From positions 1 to 47,157 of the forward strand of contig NZ_KI518117.1 of assembly GCF_000479045.1 (NCBI RefSeq): DNA of 47,157 nt, written 5' to 3'. Numbering within the stretch: position 1 is the first letter of the stretch; every line of letters begins with the position of its first letter. The notes below the pieces were generated by a model. The model did not search any database. It had not been told where the DNA came from and saw only the letters and a list, made by a program, of their open reading frames with translations. The stretch is from Cetobacterium somerae ATCC BAA-474 (GTDB lineage Bacteria; Fusobacteriota; Fusobacteriia; Fusobacteriales; Fusobacteriaceae). This document shows, piece by piece, positions 8,906 through 17,260 of this stretch. A program made the position numbers and the translations under genes.

Positions 8906-8920
8906 CATTATTTATTTCAA

Positions 8921-8959
8921 ATTAAAAGAAAAAGAGATTGGATTACTCCAACCTCTTTT
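8921..8959 (-). terminator. Intrinsic terminator of the oad-cit operon
   Basis: On the minus strand AAAAGAGGTTGGA pairs with TCCAATCTCTTTT (one mismatch) around GTAA, followed by a T-rich tail. It lies 33 bp after the citS stop and separates this operon from mfd. Confidence 0.85.
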
Positions 8960-8992
8960 AATGTATGTAAATTAAATTAACTAAGAGCTAAA

Positions 8993-10345
8993 TTATGCAA
9001 AGAATCCAAATACCATAGATCCTAGGATAAGCATCATTGCTCCTCCTACTCTTGAAGAGATTTGTGCGAAAGAAATAAGTTCCATTCTATCTGCTGCTCC
9101 AAGAACTGCGATATCTCCAGATCCTCCTCTATTAGCCATACATAATCCTGCTGTAATAGCTGCTTCTACTGGATAGAATTTCATCTTTTTAGACGCTAAC
9201 ATAATTAATATTACTGCTCCTAAAACGATTGCTAAAGCGATTACTAAGTTAGCTATAGATAAAGAGTTTATAATCTCCTGTACATCTGTTCCAAATCCTA
9301 CTGCTCCCATTAATACCCAAATTGTATATTTAGAGAAGTACGCTTGAATCTCTTTTGCTCCAGCTTTTAATGCTGCAGGAACAACGTTTAATATATTTAA
9401 AATGATAGAGTAAATTACTAAGAATGCTAATCTATGCATTTCAAATGGGAACTTTAATGAAGTCCAAATTACTCCTGATATATGTGAGAACATAAATAAT
9501 ACTCCGATGAAAATGAACGCTGATGCGATATCTTTTGCAGTAACTACAACTTTAGGTCCTGCTTCCTCTTTTACAGCTTCTTTAGTATCATCTAATATTA
9601 AATTTCCATTTCCTGTTAATCCTGGATGTTTCTTTCCAAGTTCTTTTAAGAATGCTCCTGTAAATATAGCTATAACGTTAGCTATTGTTAAAATTGAAAT
9701 TGCAAATGCAAACCAATCTTTTGGATTTCCACCAGTTTTTTGAGCCCACATCTCTGACATAGGAATAGCTCCTGCTCCAGTTCCTCCACCCATTATAGGT
9801 AAAACATAGTTCATGATAATATCTAAAGGCTCTTTTCCAAATAAAAGTCCAGCTCCTACTCCACCTAATGTAGCTCCAGCTACTCCAATTAAAATTAATG
9901 GAATATAACCAGCTATTGATTGAAGAAGTGTTTTTCTATTTACTGTTAAAACTGAACCAACTATTAAAGCTGGAATAAATAACTCCAAGAAGTTTACTGG
10001 TTGCTCACCATAGAAAACATCAATTGCTTTTAAAACTTTTGCTGGAACTAAATTATAAGTACCCATTACTGCCGATGCAAAGAATACTAGAACTGTTCCT
10101 CCACCAATGTAGTCATTCCATATTGGAATTCTATCACCAATTTCTCCAAATAAGATACCAAATACTGCTAATATACCGAATATTACTAGAAAGTTACCTC
10201 TTAAAAAAGCTGCTTCTTTTCCACCAAAAGGTACATACACAGTTAATGCAACTATTGCTAATAAACCTAGGAACATCTGAATTGATAATCCGCTCCACTT
10301 TGACTGTCTTGGATCAAACAGTTCTTTGAAATTTTTTTGTGCCAT
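8993..10345 (-). CDS. citS: Na+:citrate symporter, 2-hydroxycarboxylate transporter family
   Basis: Imports citrate with Na+ across the inner membrane. The 450 residues form many membrane segments with the two family re-entrant loops: MGGGTGAGAIPMSEMW in the middle and NRGGSGDIAVLGAADRM near the C-terminus. The following SSRVGG supplies the Arg that binds the substrate in Klebsiella CitS. As the last gene of the operon, it feeds citrate lyase; the Na+ gradient it uses is rebuilt by the OadB pump. A malate- or citrate/malate-transporting homologue is possible, but the surrounding cit genes favour citrate. AAGGGGAG precedes the ATG. Confidence 0.92.
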   Translation of the reverse strand: MAQKNFKELFDPRQSKWSGLSIQMFLGLLAIVALTVYVPFGGKEAAFLRGNFLVIFGILAVFGILFGEIGDRIPIWNDYIGGGTVLVFFASAVMGTYNLVPAKVLKAIDVFYGEQPVNFLELFIPALIVGSVLTVNRKTLLQSIAGYIPLILIGVAGATLGGVGAGLLFGKEPLDIIMNYVLPIMGGGTGAGAIPMSEMWAQKTGGNPKDWFAFAISILTIANVIAIFTGAFLKELGKKHPGLTGNGNLILDDTKEAVKEEAGPKVVVTAKDIASAFIFIGVLFMFSHISGVIWTSLKFPFEMHRLAFLVIYSIILNILNVVPAALKAGAKEIQAYFSKYTIWVLMGAVGFGTDVQEIINSLSIANLVIALAIVLGAVILIMLASKKMKFYPVEAAITAGLCMANRGGSGDIAVLGAADRMELISFAQISSRVGGAMMLILGSMVFGFFA

Positions 10346-10405
10346 TTTTCTCCCCTTATTTCTTTAATTTATATATGTTTTTTGAATTTTGATTTCTATA
10401 CCCTA

Positions 10406-11956
10406 TTATCTTTTTATTTTTCTAACAACATCAATTATGCTACCGTCTCTATATTCAACAACAGCTACAACTTGATCTTCAAACTCTATCTCTTTTGGCT
10501 CTCCAACAATAAAGTTTGCTAATTCTCTTAATTTCTCCATAGTTACTAGCTCAATTCCAGCTTTTTGGAATCTTTCTAATAAGTCAGTTCTAGTTGGATT
10601 TACAACTACTCCATAGTCTGTTACAACTACATCAACTGTACTTCCTGGAGTAACTACAGTTGTTACTTTATCAATTATTGTAGGTATTCTTCCTCTTGTT
10701 AATGGAGCAACTATAATTGATACATTTGCTGCTGCTGCTGTATCAGAGTGTCCTCCTGAAGCTTCTCTAATAACTCCATCTGAACCTGATATAACGTTAA
10801 CATTAAAATCCTTATCTACTTCTAAAGCACTTAAGATAACAAAGTCTAACTTATTTACAGCTGGTGAACAGTTAAATGGATTTGCATAGAAATCAGCACT
10901 TACTTCTACGTGCTTTTCATTTCTTCCTATTGATTCAACTGCTGCTAAGTCAAAACATTGTGTATCATAAAGCTGTCCCATTAGTCCCTCTTCTAATAAG
11001 TCAACGAAAGCTTTTGTTATTCCCCCTAAACCAAAGCTACACTTTATATTTCTTTTTAATAACTCTTCTCTTATAAATCTTGTTACTGCTAATGAAGCTC
11101 CTCCTGAACCTGTTTGCATAGAGAAACCATCATTAAAGTATCCTGATGCTAACATTACATCTAAAACTTTTTTAGCCATTAATAACTCTTTTGGATTTGA
11201 TGTAAATCTTGTAGCTCCAGACATTATTCCATTTGGATCTCCAATCTCGTCAACTACTACAACATAATCAACTTGTGTTTGTGGAATACTCATTGGGCTA
11301 TTTGGATAGTCAACTAAAGTATCTGTTATTATGATTACTTTATCAGCATGAGCTGCGTCTACCTTTGCATACCCTAATGATCCACAAAGTGATTTTCCTT
11401 TTACTCCGTTAGCATTTCCCATGCAATCTGATGATGATGCTCCTAAGAACGCTACATCTATTTTTATATCTCCTTCAACAATAGCTCTTGCTCTTCCTCC
11501 GTGAGATCTTATAACTGCTGGGTAATCCCCTAACATTCCATTAGATATCTCTTTTGCTAAATCTCCTCTTAATCCACTTGAACCTAATCTATTTACTACA
11601 CCAGCTTTAATATGCTTTACAATTCCTTCATGAGCTTTAGTAAATGAACTAGCTTCTACTCTTAGGTTTTTGAATCCCATCTCAGCTAATTTATCTAAAA
11701 CCATTGGTAAAACTTTATCACCATTTCTAAAGTGGTGGTGGAAAGATATAGTCATTCCATCTTTTAATCCTGAATTTCTTATAGCTTCTTCTAAAGAATC
11801 TACAACTTTAGTTCTCTTTATAGCACCTTTTAAAGATTCTGTATTTTCATTAACAGATCCTTCAGGTTGATTAGTAAATGGAGCTTTATATGCTTTTCTT
11901 TCTCCGTAACCTTTTATTGTTTTTAAAAGATTTTCGTCAACTCTTTTATTTATCAT
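10406..11956 (-). CDS. citF: Citrate lyase alpha subunit (citrate CoA-transferase)
   Basis: Transfers the acyl-carrier thioester from acetate to citrate, forming citryl-ACP. The 516-residue length is normal for CitF. Visible features include SFHHHFRNGD, the glycine-rich NANGVKGKSLCGSLGYA segment, TGSGGASLAVTRF and VISGSDGVIREASGGHSD, the last around the CoA-transferase active region. It follows citE with one base between them, so expression is coupled; the complex is alpha/beta/gamma = CitF/CitE/CitD. Confidence 0.96.
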   Translation of the reverse strand: MINKRVDENLLKTIKGYGERKAYKAPFTNQPEGSVNENTESLKGAIKRTKVVDSLEEAIRNSGLKDGMTISFHHHFRNGDKVLPMVLDKLAEMGFKNLRVEASSFTKAHEGIVKHIKAGVVNRLGSSGLRGDLAKEISNGMLGDYPAVIRSHGGRARAIVEGDIKIDVAFLGASSSDCMGNANGVKGKSLCGSLGYAKVDAAHADKVIIITDTLVDYPNSPMSIPQTQVDYVVVVDEIGDPNGIMSGATRFTSNPKELLMAKKVLDVMLASGYFNDGFSMQTGSGGASLAVTRFIREELLKRNIKCSFGLGGITKAFVDLLEEGLMGQLYDTQCFDLAAVESIGRNEKHVEVSADFYANPFNCSPAVNKLDFVILSALEVDKDFNVNVISGSDGVIREASGGHSDTAAAANVSIIVAPLTRGRIPTIIDKVTTVVTPGSTVDVVVTDYGVVVNPTRTDLLERFQKAGIELVTMEKLRELANFIVGEPKEIEFEDQVVAVVEYRDGSIIDVVRKIKR

Positions 11957-11957
11957 A

Positions 11958-12857
11958 TTACTCGTCTCCTCCTAATCTTACCCCAGCTGCCTTTGCTAGT
12001 CTTAAAACATGTTCAGCTCTTTCAATAATTGGCTTATCTACCATTTTACCATCCACTGTAAATACACCTTTATTTTGCTCTAAAGCTTCTCTTGTTGCAT
12101 CTACAATTTTCTTAGCTTTCTTTATATCAATATCTGAAGGAGTATATACTTTATGAAGTAACTCAATCTGTCTTGGGTGAATTAATGATTTTCCTGAGAA
12201 TCCCATCTGCTTAATCATTGTTGCTTCTTTTATAAATCCTTCATCATTATTTACATCTGAGTAAACAGAATCTAAAGCGTCTATTCCTGCTGCTCTAGCT
12301 GCCATTACTATTAATCCTCTTCCTGTAAACAACTCTACACCTTCTGGAGATCTATTTGTTTTTAAGTTAGTTACATAGTCCTCTCCACCAATAGCCATTC
12401 CTACTAGTCTCTTTGAAGAAGTTGCAATTTGGTAAGCATTTAAAGCTCCTAAAGGACTCTCTATAGCTACCATTAACTTTGTTGTTCCAACTGGAATTCC
12501 AGCTTCTTTTTCAATTCTTTCTACATGAGCCTCAACATCTAAAACATCTTTTGGTGTATCTGTTTTAGGTATTCTTATGATATCTGGCTGAGCTCTTACA
12601 ATAAATTCTAAGTCCTCTACTCCATACTCTGTATCTAAAGCATTGATTCTTACAACAGTTTCTATATTTAAACTCTTATATACTGGTCTCATTTTTTGTA
12701 ACATATTGTAAACTAAAAATCTAGCTGAATCCTTTTCTGTTACAGCAATTGCATCCTCTAAGTCAAACATTATTGAATCTGGTCTATATATATGTACATC
12801 TTTTATTACTCCTGGATTATTTCCTGGAATAAAAAGCATCGAACGTCTTAATTTCAT
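11958..12857 (-). CDS. citE: Citrate lyase beta subunit (citryl-CoA lyase)
   Basis: Cleaves citryl-ACP to oxaloacetate and acetyl-ACP. HpcH/HpaI aldolase fold with MKLRRSMLFIPGNNPG at the start, DSIMFDLEDA (Mg2+-binding acidic residues) and VAIESPLGALNAY. The reading frame is open 17 codons further upstream, but AGGAGG lies 6 bp before ATG 12857 and homologues begin with this Met; the product is 299 residues. It starts 10 bp after citD. Confidence 0.96.
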   Translation of the reverse strand: MKLRRSMLFIPGNNPGVIKDVHIYRPDSIMFDLEDAIAVTEKDSARFLVYNMLQKMRPVYKSLNIETVVRINALDTEYGVEDLEFIVRAQPDIIRIPKTDTPKDVLDVEAHVERIEKEAGIPVGTTKLMVAIESPLGALNAYQIATSSKRLVGMAIGGEDYVTNLKTNRSPEGVELFTGRGLIVMAARAAGIDALDSVYSDVNNDEGFIKEATMIKQMGFSGKSLIHPRQIELLHKVYTPSDIDIKKAKKIVDATREALEQNKGVFTVDGKMVDKPIIERAEHVLRLAKAAGVRLGGDE

Positions 12858-12867
12858 TTTTTTCCTC

Positions 12868-13149
12868 CTACTTCCAAGTGAATTTTTGTTGAGCTGCTCT
12901 TGTAACAACTGTCTGGATTCTGCTTTTGATTACTGGCTCAATAGCCCCTTTATCATTAACTAAAACTTTAGCTGAAGTAACTCCAAGCTCTTCTAAGCTT
13001 TCTAAAATTACTCTTCTAACGTCATCTCCGTATTGTCCCATTACAACGCTTTCAATTTCTAATTCAATTCCTGTAGCATTTGGCTCAATTATTACGTACA
13101 TATCACTCGATTCAAGAGTACCTGCCACTGCTTTTACTTTGATCTCCAT
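12868..13149 (-). CDS. citD: Citrate lyase acyl carrier protein (gamma subunit)
   Basis: Carries the phosphoribosyl-dephospho-CoA prosthetic group on a serine; here Ser14 in AGTLESSDMYV is the expected attachment site, next to Ser15. 93 residues, usual length. The enzymes that make and attach the cofactor (CitG, CitX) and activate the complex (CitC) are not in this window, so they must be encoded elsewhere. Confidence 0.95.
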   Translation of the reverse strand: MEIKVKAVAGTLESSDMYVIIEPNATGIELEIESVVMGQYGDDVRRVILESLEELGVTSAKVLVNDKGAIEPVIKSRIQTVVTRAAQQKFTWK

Positions 13150-13170
13150 CTCCTGGCCTCCAATTTATTT

Positions 13171-14289
13171 TTATTTAAACATTGCTAGTAACACTCCTGC
13201 TGCTACTGCTGAACCTATAACTCCCGCTACGTTTGGTCCCATTGCATGCATCAGTAAGAAGTTACTTGGATTTTCCTCTTGTCCTACTTTTTGAACAACT
13301 CTAGCTGCCATTGGTACAGCACTTACTCCTGCTGCTCCTATCATTGGATTTATTGTACCTTTGCTAAGTTTACACATAACCTTTCCAAAGATTACTCCTC
13401 CAGCCGTTCCAAAAGAGAAAGCGAAAAGTCCTAAAATTATTATCTTTATTGTTGCAAGATTTAAAAATGCTTCTGCATTTGTTGTAGCTCCAACTGTTAA
13501 TCCAATAAATATTGTGATTATATACATTAAAGCTCCTTTTATATGTTCAACTAAGTTTGGAACAAGTCCACTCTCCTTAGCTAAGTTTCCAAACATTAAC
13601 ATTCCTACTAGCGGAATTGCTGATGGAATTATTAAAGTTACTACTATTGTTACTACTATTGGGAAAAGAATTTTTTCTCTCTTACTTACAGTTCTAAGCT
13701 GAGTCATCTTTATTTGTCTTTCCTCTTTAGTTGTAAATAATCTTATAATTGGTGGTTGAATTACTGGTACTAACGCCATATATGAATAAGCTGCAACCGC
13801 TATTGGTCCTAACATATGTGGTGCTAATTTTGAAGTTAAGTAAATTGCTGTTGGTCCATCTGCTCCACCTATAATACCGATAGATGCTGCTTCGTTACCA
13901 TTTAACCCCAATAGAACTGCTCCTACGAAAGCTCCAAAAATTCCAAGTTGTGCTGCTGCTCCAAGAAGTAAACTCTTAGGATTTGCAATTAACGGACCGA
14001 AGTCTGTACTTGCTCCAATTGCTAAGAATATTAACGGAGGATAAACTCCATATTTAACTCCTTGATATAAAATATTTAAAAGTCCATCTTTATCCATTAT
14101 TCCTTCACTTACTGGTGCTGGTAGATTAACTAATAGCATTCCAAAAGCTATTGGAAGTAAAAGATATGGTTCATACTGCTTCTTTATTGCTAAAAACAAT
14201 AGGAATAAGGCAACTAATATCATAATCCCTTGATTTACTGTCATCATTGCAATTCCTGTTGTTGCAAATAGATTATTTAAAAACTCCAT
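13171..14289 (-). CDS. oadB: Na+-pumping oxaloacetate decarboxylase beta subunit
   Basis: Integral membrane subunit that decarboxylates carboxybiotin and exports Na+. 372 residues with about ten membrane segments. Key motifs: SIGIIGGADGPTAIYLTSKL, holding the Asp needed for Na+ and proton movement in Klebsiella OadB, then VPVIQPPIIRLFTTKEER and a C-terminal NPMIGAAGVSAVPMAARV. It lies between the biotin carrier gene and citD. Sister families (glutaconyl-CoA or methylmalonyl-CoA decarboxylase beta) look similar; the linked oadA and cit genes fix the substrate as oxaloacetate. Confidence 0.93.
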   Translation of the reverse strand: MEFLNNLFATTGIAMMTVNQGIMILVALFLLFLAIKKQYEPYLLLPIAFGMLLVNLPAPVSEGIMDKDGLLNILYQGVKYGVYPPLIFLAIGASTDFGPLIANPKSLLLGAAAQLGIFGAFVGAVLLGLNGNEAASIGIIGGADGPTAIYLTSKLAPHMLGPIAVAAYSYMALVPVIQPPIIRLFTTKEERQIKMTQLRTVSKREKILFPIVVTIVVTLIIPSAIPLVGMLMFGNLAKESGLVPNLVEHIKGALMYIITIFIGLTVGATTNAEAFLNLATIKIIILGLFAFSFGTAGGVIFGKVMCKLSKGTINPMIGAAGVSAVPMAARVVQKVGQEENPSNFLLMHAMGPNVAGVIGSAVAAGVLLAMFK

Positions 14290-14319
14290 TTTAACTCCTC
14301 TCTACTTCGTTCATTATTA

Positions 14320-14676
14320 TTAAGCTATTGTTGCTACTACTACTCCACCATCAATTGTGTCACCTTTATTTACAGTAATTGACTCTACTACTCCATCAAC
14401 TGGTGATACGATTGGATTTTCCATTTTCATAGCTTCTAATATTAGTAAAGTGTCTCCTGCTTTTACTCTAGCTCCTGGAGTTACCTCTATTGATACTACT
14501 AAACCTTGCATAGGTGCTTCAACTTTTGTTCCATTTCCTGCTGGTGCAGATACTGGAGCAGCTGGTGCTGCAGTTGTTGATGCTGGTGTTGATATTGTCC
14601 CATTTACTTCTTTAACTGATTCTACTTCTACCTCGTATACTTTTTCTCCAATTTTAACTTTATATACTTTTATCAT
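14320..14676 (-). CDS. Biotin carrier protein of oxaloacetate decarboxylase
   Basis: A 118-residue separate biotin carrier. It has a short N-terminal segment, an Ala/Pro-rich flexible linker at about residues 28-48, and a biotinyl domain with EAMKMENPI, in which Lys84 receives biotin. In Klebsiella this domain is fused to the C-terminus of OadA; here it is a stand-alone gene, as in methylmalonyl-CoA and glutaconyl-CoA decarboxylases. It shuttles carboxybiotin from OadA to OadB. Confidence 0.92.
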   Translation of the reverse strand: MIKVYKVKIGEKVYEVEVESVKEVNGTISTPASTTAAPAAPVSAPAGNGTKVEAPMQGLVVSIEVTPGARVKAGDTLLILEAMKMENPIVSPVDGVVESITVNKGDTIDGGVVVATIA

Positions 14677-14694
14677 CTTTAGTTACACTCCTAT

Positions 14695-15006
14695 TTAGTT
14701 TAATTCTTTTATTCCTATAACTCTTACATTGGCATCTTTATCTTCTCCAGCTGCCTCTATACATGCTACCATCATTGCTACTCTCATCTCTTCACTTGTT
14801 ATTTTAGATGGATCAAACTTTTCTCTTTCAACTTTTTTTGGTGCTGCTGCTGGTGTAGCTTTTTTTATCTCTTGAACTTTTTCTGCTGGAATATATTTAA
14901 ACAGAGAAAGAACAAAAGCTAATATAGCTAATATTGTAAATACAACTAGCATACTTATTAAAGTTATTTCAAGAGACGTTATAAGTGATATTGCTCCTTT
15001 AAACAT
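14695..15006 (-). CDS. oadG: Oxaloacetate decarboxylase gamma subunit
   Basis: A 103-residue protein with one N-terminal membrane helix (about residues 14-36) and a charged cytoplasmic tail containing an Ala/Pro stretch; matches the OadG_gamma family. It anchors the carboxyltransferase to OadB. The C-terminus ends in a conserved AMMVACIEAAG...IGIKELN-like segment. Located between oadA and the biotin carrier. Confidence 0.88.
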   Translation of the reverse strand: MFKGAISLITSLEITLISMLVVFTILAILAFVLSLFKYIPAEKVQEIKKATPAAAPKKVEREKFDPSKITSEEMRVAMMVACIEAAGEDKDANVRVIGIKELN

Positions 15007-15030
15007 TCTTATAAATCATTCTCCTTTCAA

Positions 15031-16416
15031 CTAAAAAATTATATTTATATTTCTGTACTCTTTTTCTACTTTAGGTTTATTTCTATTTTCTAAGTATGGC
15101 TTAGCAATTTGTGGGAACATAGCATACATTAAAACATCTTCTGGACATTTTGCTAAATCTCCTATCTCCTTTGCTATTTCAGCATATTCAGGTTTTAAAA
15201 GATCTGCTGGTCTTCCTGTAAATACTGGCTCATCTCCTATAATCTTCTTCTTTATATCTTCAGACATTGGTGCTGGAGATTTTCCATATAGACCTTTTAC
15301 ATAATCCTTTATCTCTTTAGGAACCATTTTATATCTTTCCCCTGTCAGTACATTAAATACTGCCTGTGTTCCTACCATTTGACTTAACGGTGTTACTAAT
15401 GGAGGGTATCCTAAATCCTCTCTAACTCTTGGAATCTCTTTTAAAACATCCTCATATTTATCAGCTGCTTTTTGAGCTGTTAGTTGAGAAACTAGATTTG
15501 ATAACATTCCTCCTGGTAGCTGATATTCTAAAATACTTGGCTCAACAAAGTAAGCTTGCATATTTAAAACTTTTTCATCCATATATTTTTTTCTAATTGG
15601 CTTAAAGTACTCTGCAATCTCTTTTAAAAGTGTTAAATTAAGTTCTGGATCTCTTTCTCCACCTTCAAAAGTTCTAACCATAGATTCTGTTGCTGGTTGT
15701 GCTGTTCCTCCTGCAAAAGTTGAAATTGATGTATCTATAATATCAATTCCTGCATCTACAGCTCTTAAATATAGCATACTTGCTATTCCACTTGTAGCAT
15801 GAGTGTGTAATTCTAATGGTACATTAATTACTGACTTAATCTCTTTTATTAAGTTATATCCTGTTTCAGGTAGTAATATTCCAGCCATATCTTTTATAAC
15901 AATTGAATCAGCGCCCATACTTTCCATCTCTTTTGCTAACTCTTTATAGTACTCTGTTGTATGAACAGGACTTATTGTATAAGCAATTGAAAGCTGACAG
16001 TGCCCACCATATTTTTTAGTAGCTTCTGCTGCAACCTTTAAGTTTCTTGTATCGTTTAAAGCATCAAATATTCTAATTATATCAATACCATTCTCTATTG
16101 ATTTTTTTACAAATTCTTCTACTATATCATCAGCATAGTGTCTATATCCTAAAAGGTTTTGCCCTCTTAATAGCATTTGTAACTTTGTATTTTTTGCTCT
16201 CTTTTTTATCTCTCTTAATCTCTCCCAAGGATCCTCATTTAGAAATCTAATACAAGCATCAAAAGTGGCTCCTCCCCAAACCTCTAATGCATGATATCCA
16301 ACTTCATCCATTTTTTCTACAATTGGAAGGATCTCTGCAGTTGTCAATCTTGTGGCTATTAGAGATTGATGTCCATCTCTTAGACAAGTTTCTGTTATTT
16401 TAACTTTATTTTTCAA
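15031..16416 (-). CDS. oadA: Oxaloacetate decarboxylase carboxyltransferase subunit (no biotin domain)
   Basis: Transfers the carboxyl group from oxaloacetate to biotin, giving pyruvate. It contains the HMGL-like TIM barrel (ITETCLRDGHQSLIATR, ending region LELHTHATSGIA with metal ligands) and the conserved carboxylase domain. At 461 residues it lacks the biotinyl domain, which is a separate gene. The frame is open to an ATG at 16503, but AAGGAGG at 16422-16428 lies 5 bp before a TTG at 16416, homologues begin just there, and the operon promoter lies inside the apparent 29-codon extension; I therefore call TTG 16416 as the start. Confidence 0.93.
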   Translation of the reverse strand: MKNKVKITETCLRDGHQSLIATRLTTAEILPIVEKMDEVGYHALEVWGGATFDACIRFLNEDPWERLREIKKRAKNTKLQMLLRGQNLLGYRHYADDIVEEFVKKSIENGIDIIRIFDALNDTRNLKVAAEATKKYGGHCQLSIAYTISPVHTTEYYKELAKEMESMGADSIVIKDMAGILLPETGYNLIKEIKSVINVPLELHTHATSGIASMLYLRAVDAGIDIIDTSISTFAGGTAQPATESMVRTFEGGERDPELNLTLLKEIAEYFKPIRKKYMDEKVLNMQAYFVEPSILEYQLPGGMLSNLVSQLTAQKAADKYEDVLKEIPRVREDLGYPPLVTPLSQMVGTQAVFNVLTGERYKMVPKEIKDYVKGLYGKSPAPMSEDIKKKIIGDEPVFTGRPADLLKPEYAEIAKEIGDLAKCPEDVLMYAMFPQIAKPYLENRNKPKVEKEYRNINIIF

Positions 16417-16450
16417 AATATCCTCCTTGGTATCCGGTGTCCCGTATTCT

Positions 16451-16484
16451 GTATACAATTTATTATCTACACTAAAGTATACAA
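16451..16484. promoter_or_regulatory. Paired TTGTATAC boxes at the oad-cit promoter
   Basis: On the minus strand the octamer TTGTATAC occurs twice, 26 bp apart; the first copy overlaps the -10 TATACT and the second lies downstream of the start site. Each has the palindromic core GTATAC. Their placement suits an operator for the adjacent GntR-type regulator, but no binding data exist here. Confidence 0.45.
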
Positions 16485-16503
16485 CATTTTTTATATTTGT
16501 CAA
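16476..16503 (-). promoter_or_regulatory. Promoter of the oad-cit operon
   Basis: TTGACA-N16-TATACT on the minus strand, with start near 16470, about 54 bp upstream of the TTG start of oadA. No other strong promoter or terminator appears within the eight-gene run to 8993. Confidence 0.75.
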
Positions 16504-16567
16504 ATTATTTTTTGTATGTTTAATATGGTAAAAAATATAATTTTAGTACAGTGTGAACTACTTTTCC

Positions 16568-16596
16568 AAAAAAAAATCAGAATTTCTTCTGATTTT
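16568..16596 (-). terminator. Intrinsic terminator of bioA-gntR
   Basis: On the minus strand AAAATCAGAA pairs with TTCTGATTTT around GAAA and is followed by a run of T. The hairpin overlaps the end of the gntR stop codon and separates this pair from the oad-cit operon. Confidence 0.82.
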
Positions 16597-17251
16597 AACT
16601 TTCAACCTGTTTTATTAAGAACTCTTTAGCCTCTAATAGATGCTTTCTATTTACAGCTATGGCTTCTTCTTTATTACCAGCTTTTATTAATTCTACTATC
16701 TTAGCATGATCTCTATGAGCACTTAGTCTTCTATTATTATTTTCAGCTGATATTTTTCTAAACTTTTTTAAATATAGATTCAAATTATTTATTAAAGTTA
16801 CCACTCTTGGAAGATCAGAAATACTATAAAGTATTTTATTAAATTCAGAGAAGTATTTAAAAACTTCTAAAGATTTCTCTTCATCATTAACTATAGCTGC
16901 TGCTTTAGCTACATTTTCCTCTAATCTTTCAATATCTTTTTTTGTCACTCTTTCAAATAGTTCTTCAAAGATAACTGTTTCTAAAGCTATTCTAATCTTT
17001 ACTACTTCCTCTACATCCTTTTTAGTGGTTTTTGGTACTGTTACCCCACCCTTTTCTCTTGCCTCAATAAGCCCTTCTAATTCAAGCATTCTAATTGCCT
17101 CTCTTAAAGGTGTTCTACTTATATTAAGCTTTTCTGCAAATTCCTCTTCTACTATTCTACTTCCTTCTTTTATCTTTCCATTTACAATTTCATCCTTTAG
17201 ATAATCATATACTTGCTCACGGATTGATTTTTTCTTTTTTATAACCATCAT
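16595..17251 (-). CDS. GntR family regulator, FCD (FadR) type
   Basis: 218 residues: an N-terminal winged helix (about 8-75) with EEFAEKLNISRTPLREAIRM, then an all-helical FCD ligand domain with metal-ligand-type histidines in SAHRDHAKIVELI and NRKHLLEA. It follows bioA by 9 bp and lies directly upstream of the oad-cit operon. FCD regulators often bind organic acids, and the citrate operon activator CitO of Enterococcus is of this type, so it is a good candidate for the citrate-responsive regulator; this is inferred from family and position. GGGG lies just before the ATG pair. Confidence 0.85.
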   Translation of the reverse strand: MMVIKKKKSIREQVYDYLKDEIVNGKIKEGSRIVEEEFAEKLNISRTPLREAIRMLELEGLIEAREKGGVTVPKTTKKDVEEVVKIRIALETVIFEELFERVTKKDIERLEENVAKAAAIVNDEEKSLEVFKYFSEFNKILYSISDLPRVVTLINNLNLYLKKFRKISAENNNRRLSAHRDHAKIVELIKAGNKEEAIAVNRKHLLEAKEFLIKQVES

Positions 17252-17260
17252 ATTCCCCTT

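Noticed and set aside
8866-8908. Upstream ATG and 14 extra codons of mfd
   Set aside because: A TATAAT at 8900-8905 implies transcription starts downstream of that ATG, and AGGAGG clearly serves ATG 8866.
14320-14676. Acetyl-CoA carboxylase biotin carrier (AccB)
   Set aside because: It is embedded between oadG and oadB and is linked to a carboxyltransferase lacking its own biotin domain.
12926-14698. Long plus-strand frames antisense to citD, oadB and the biotin carrier
   Set aside because: They are mirror frames of well-recognised genes, have low-complexity Ile/Ser/Thr-rich translations and no ribosome binding sites.
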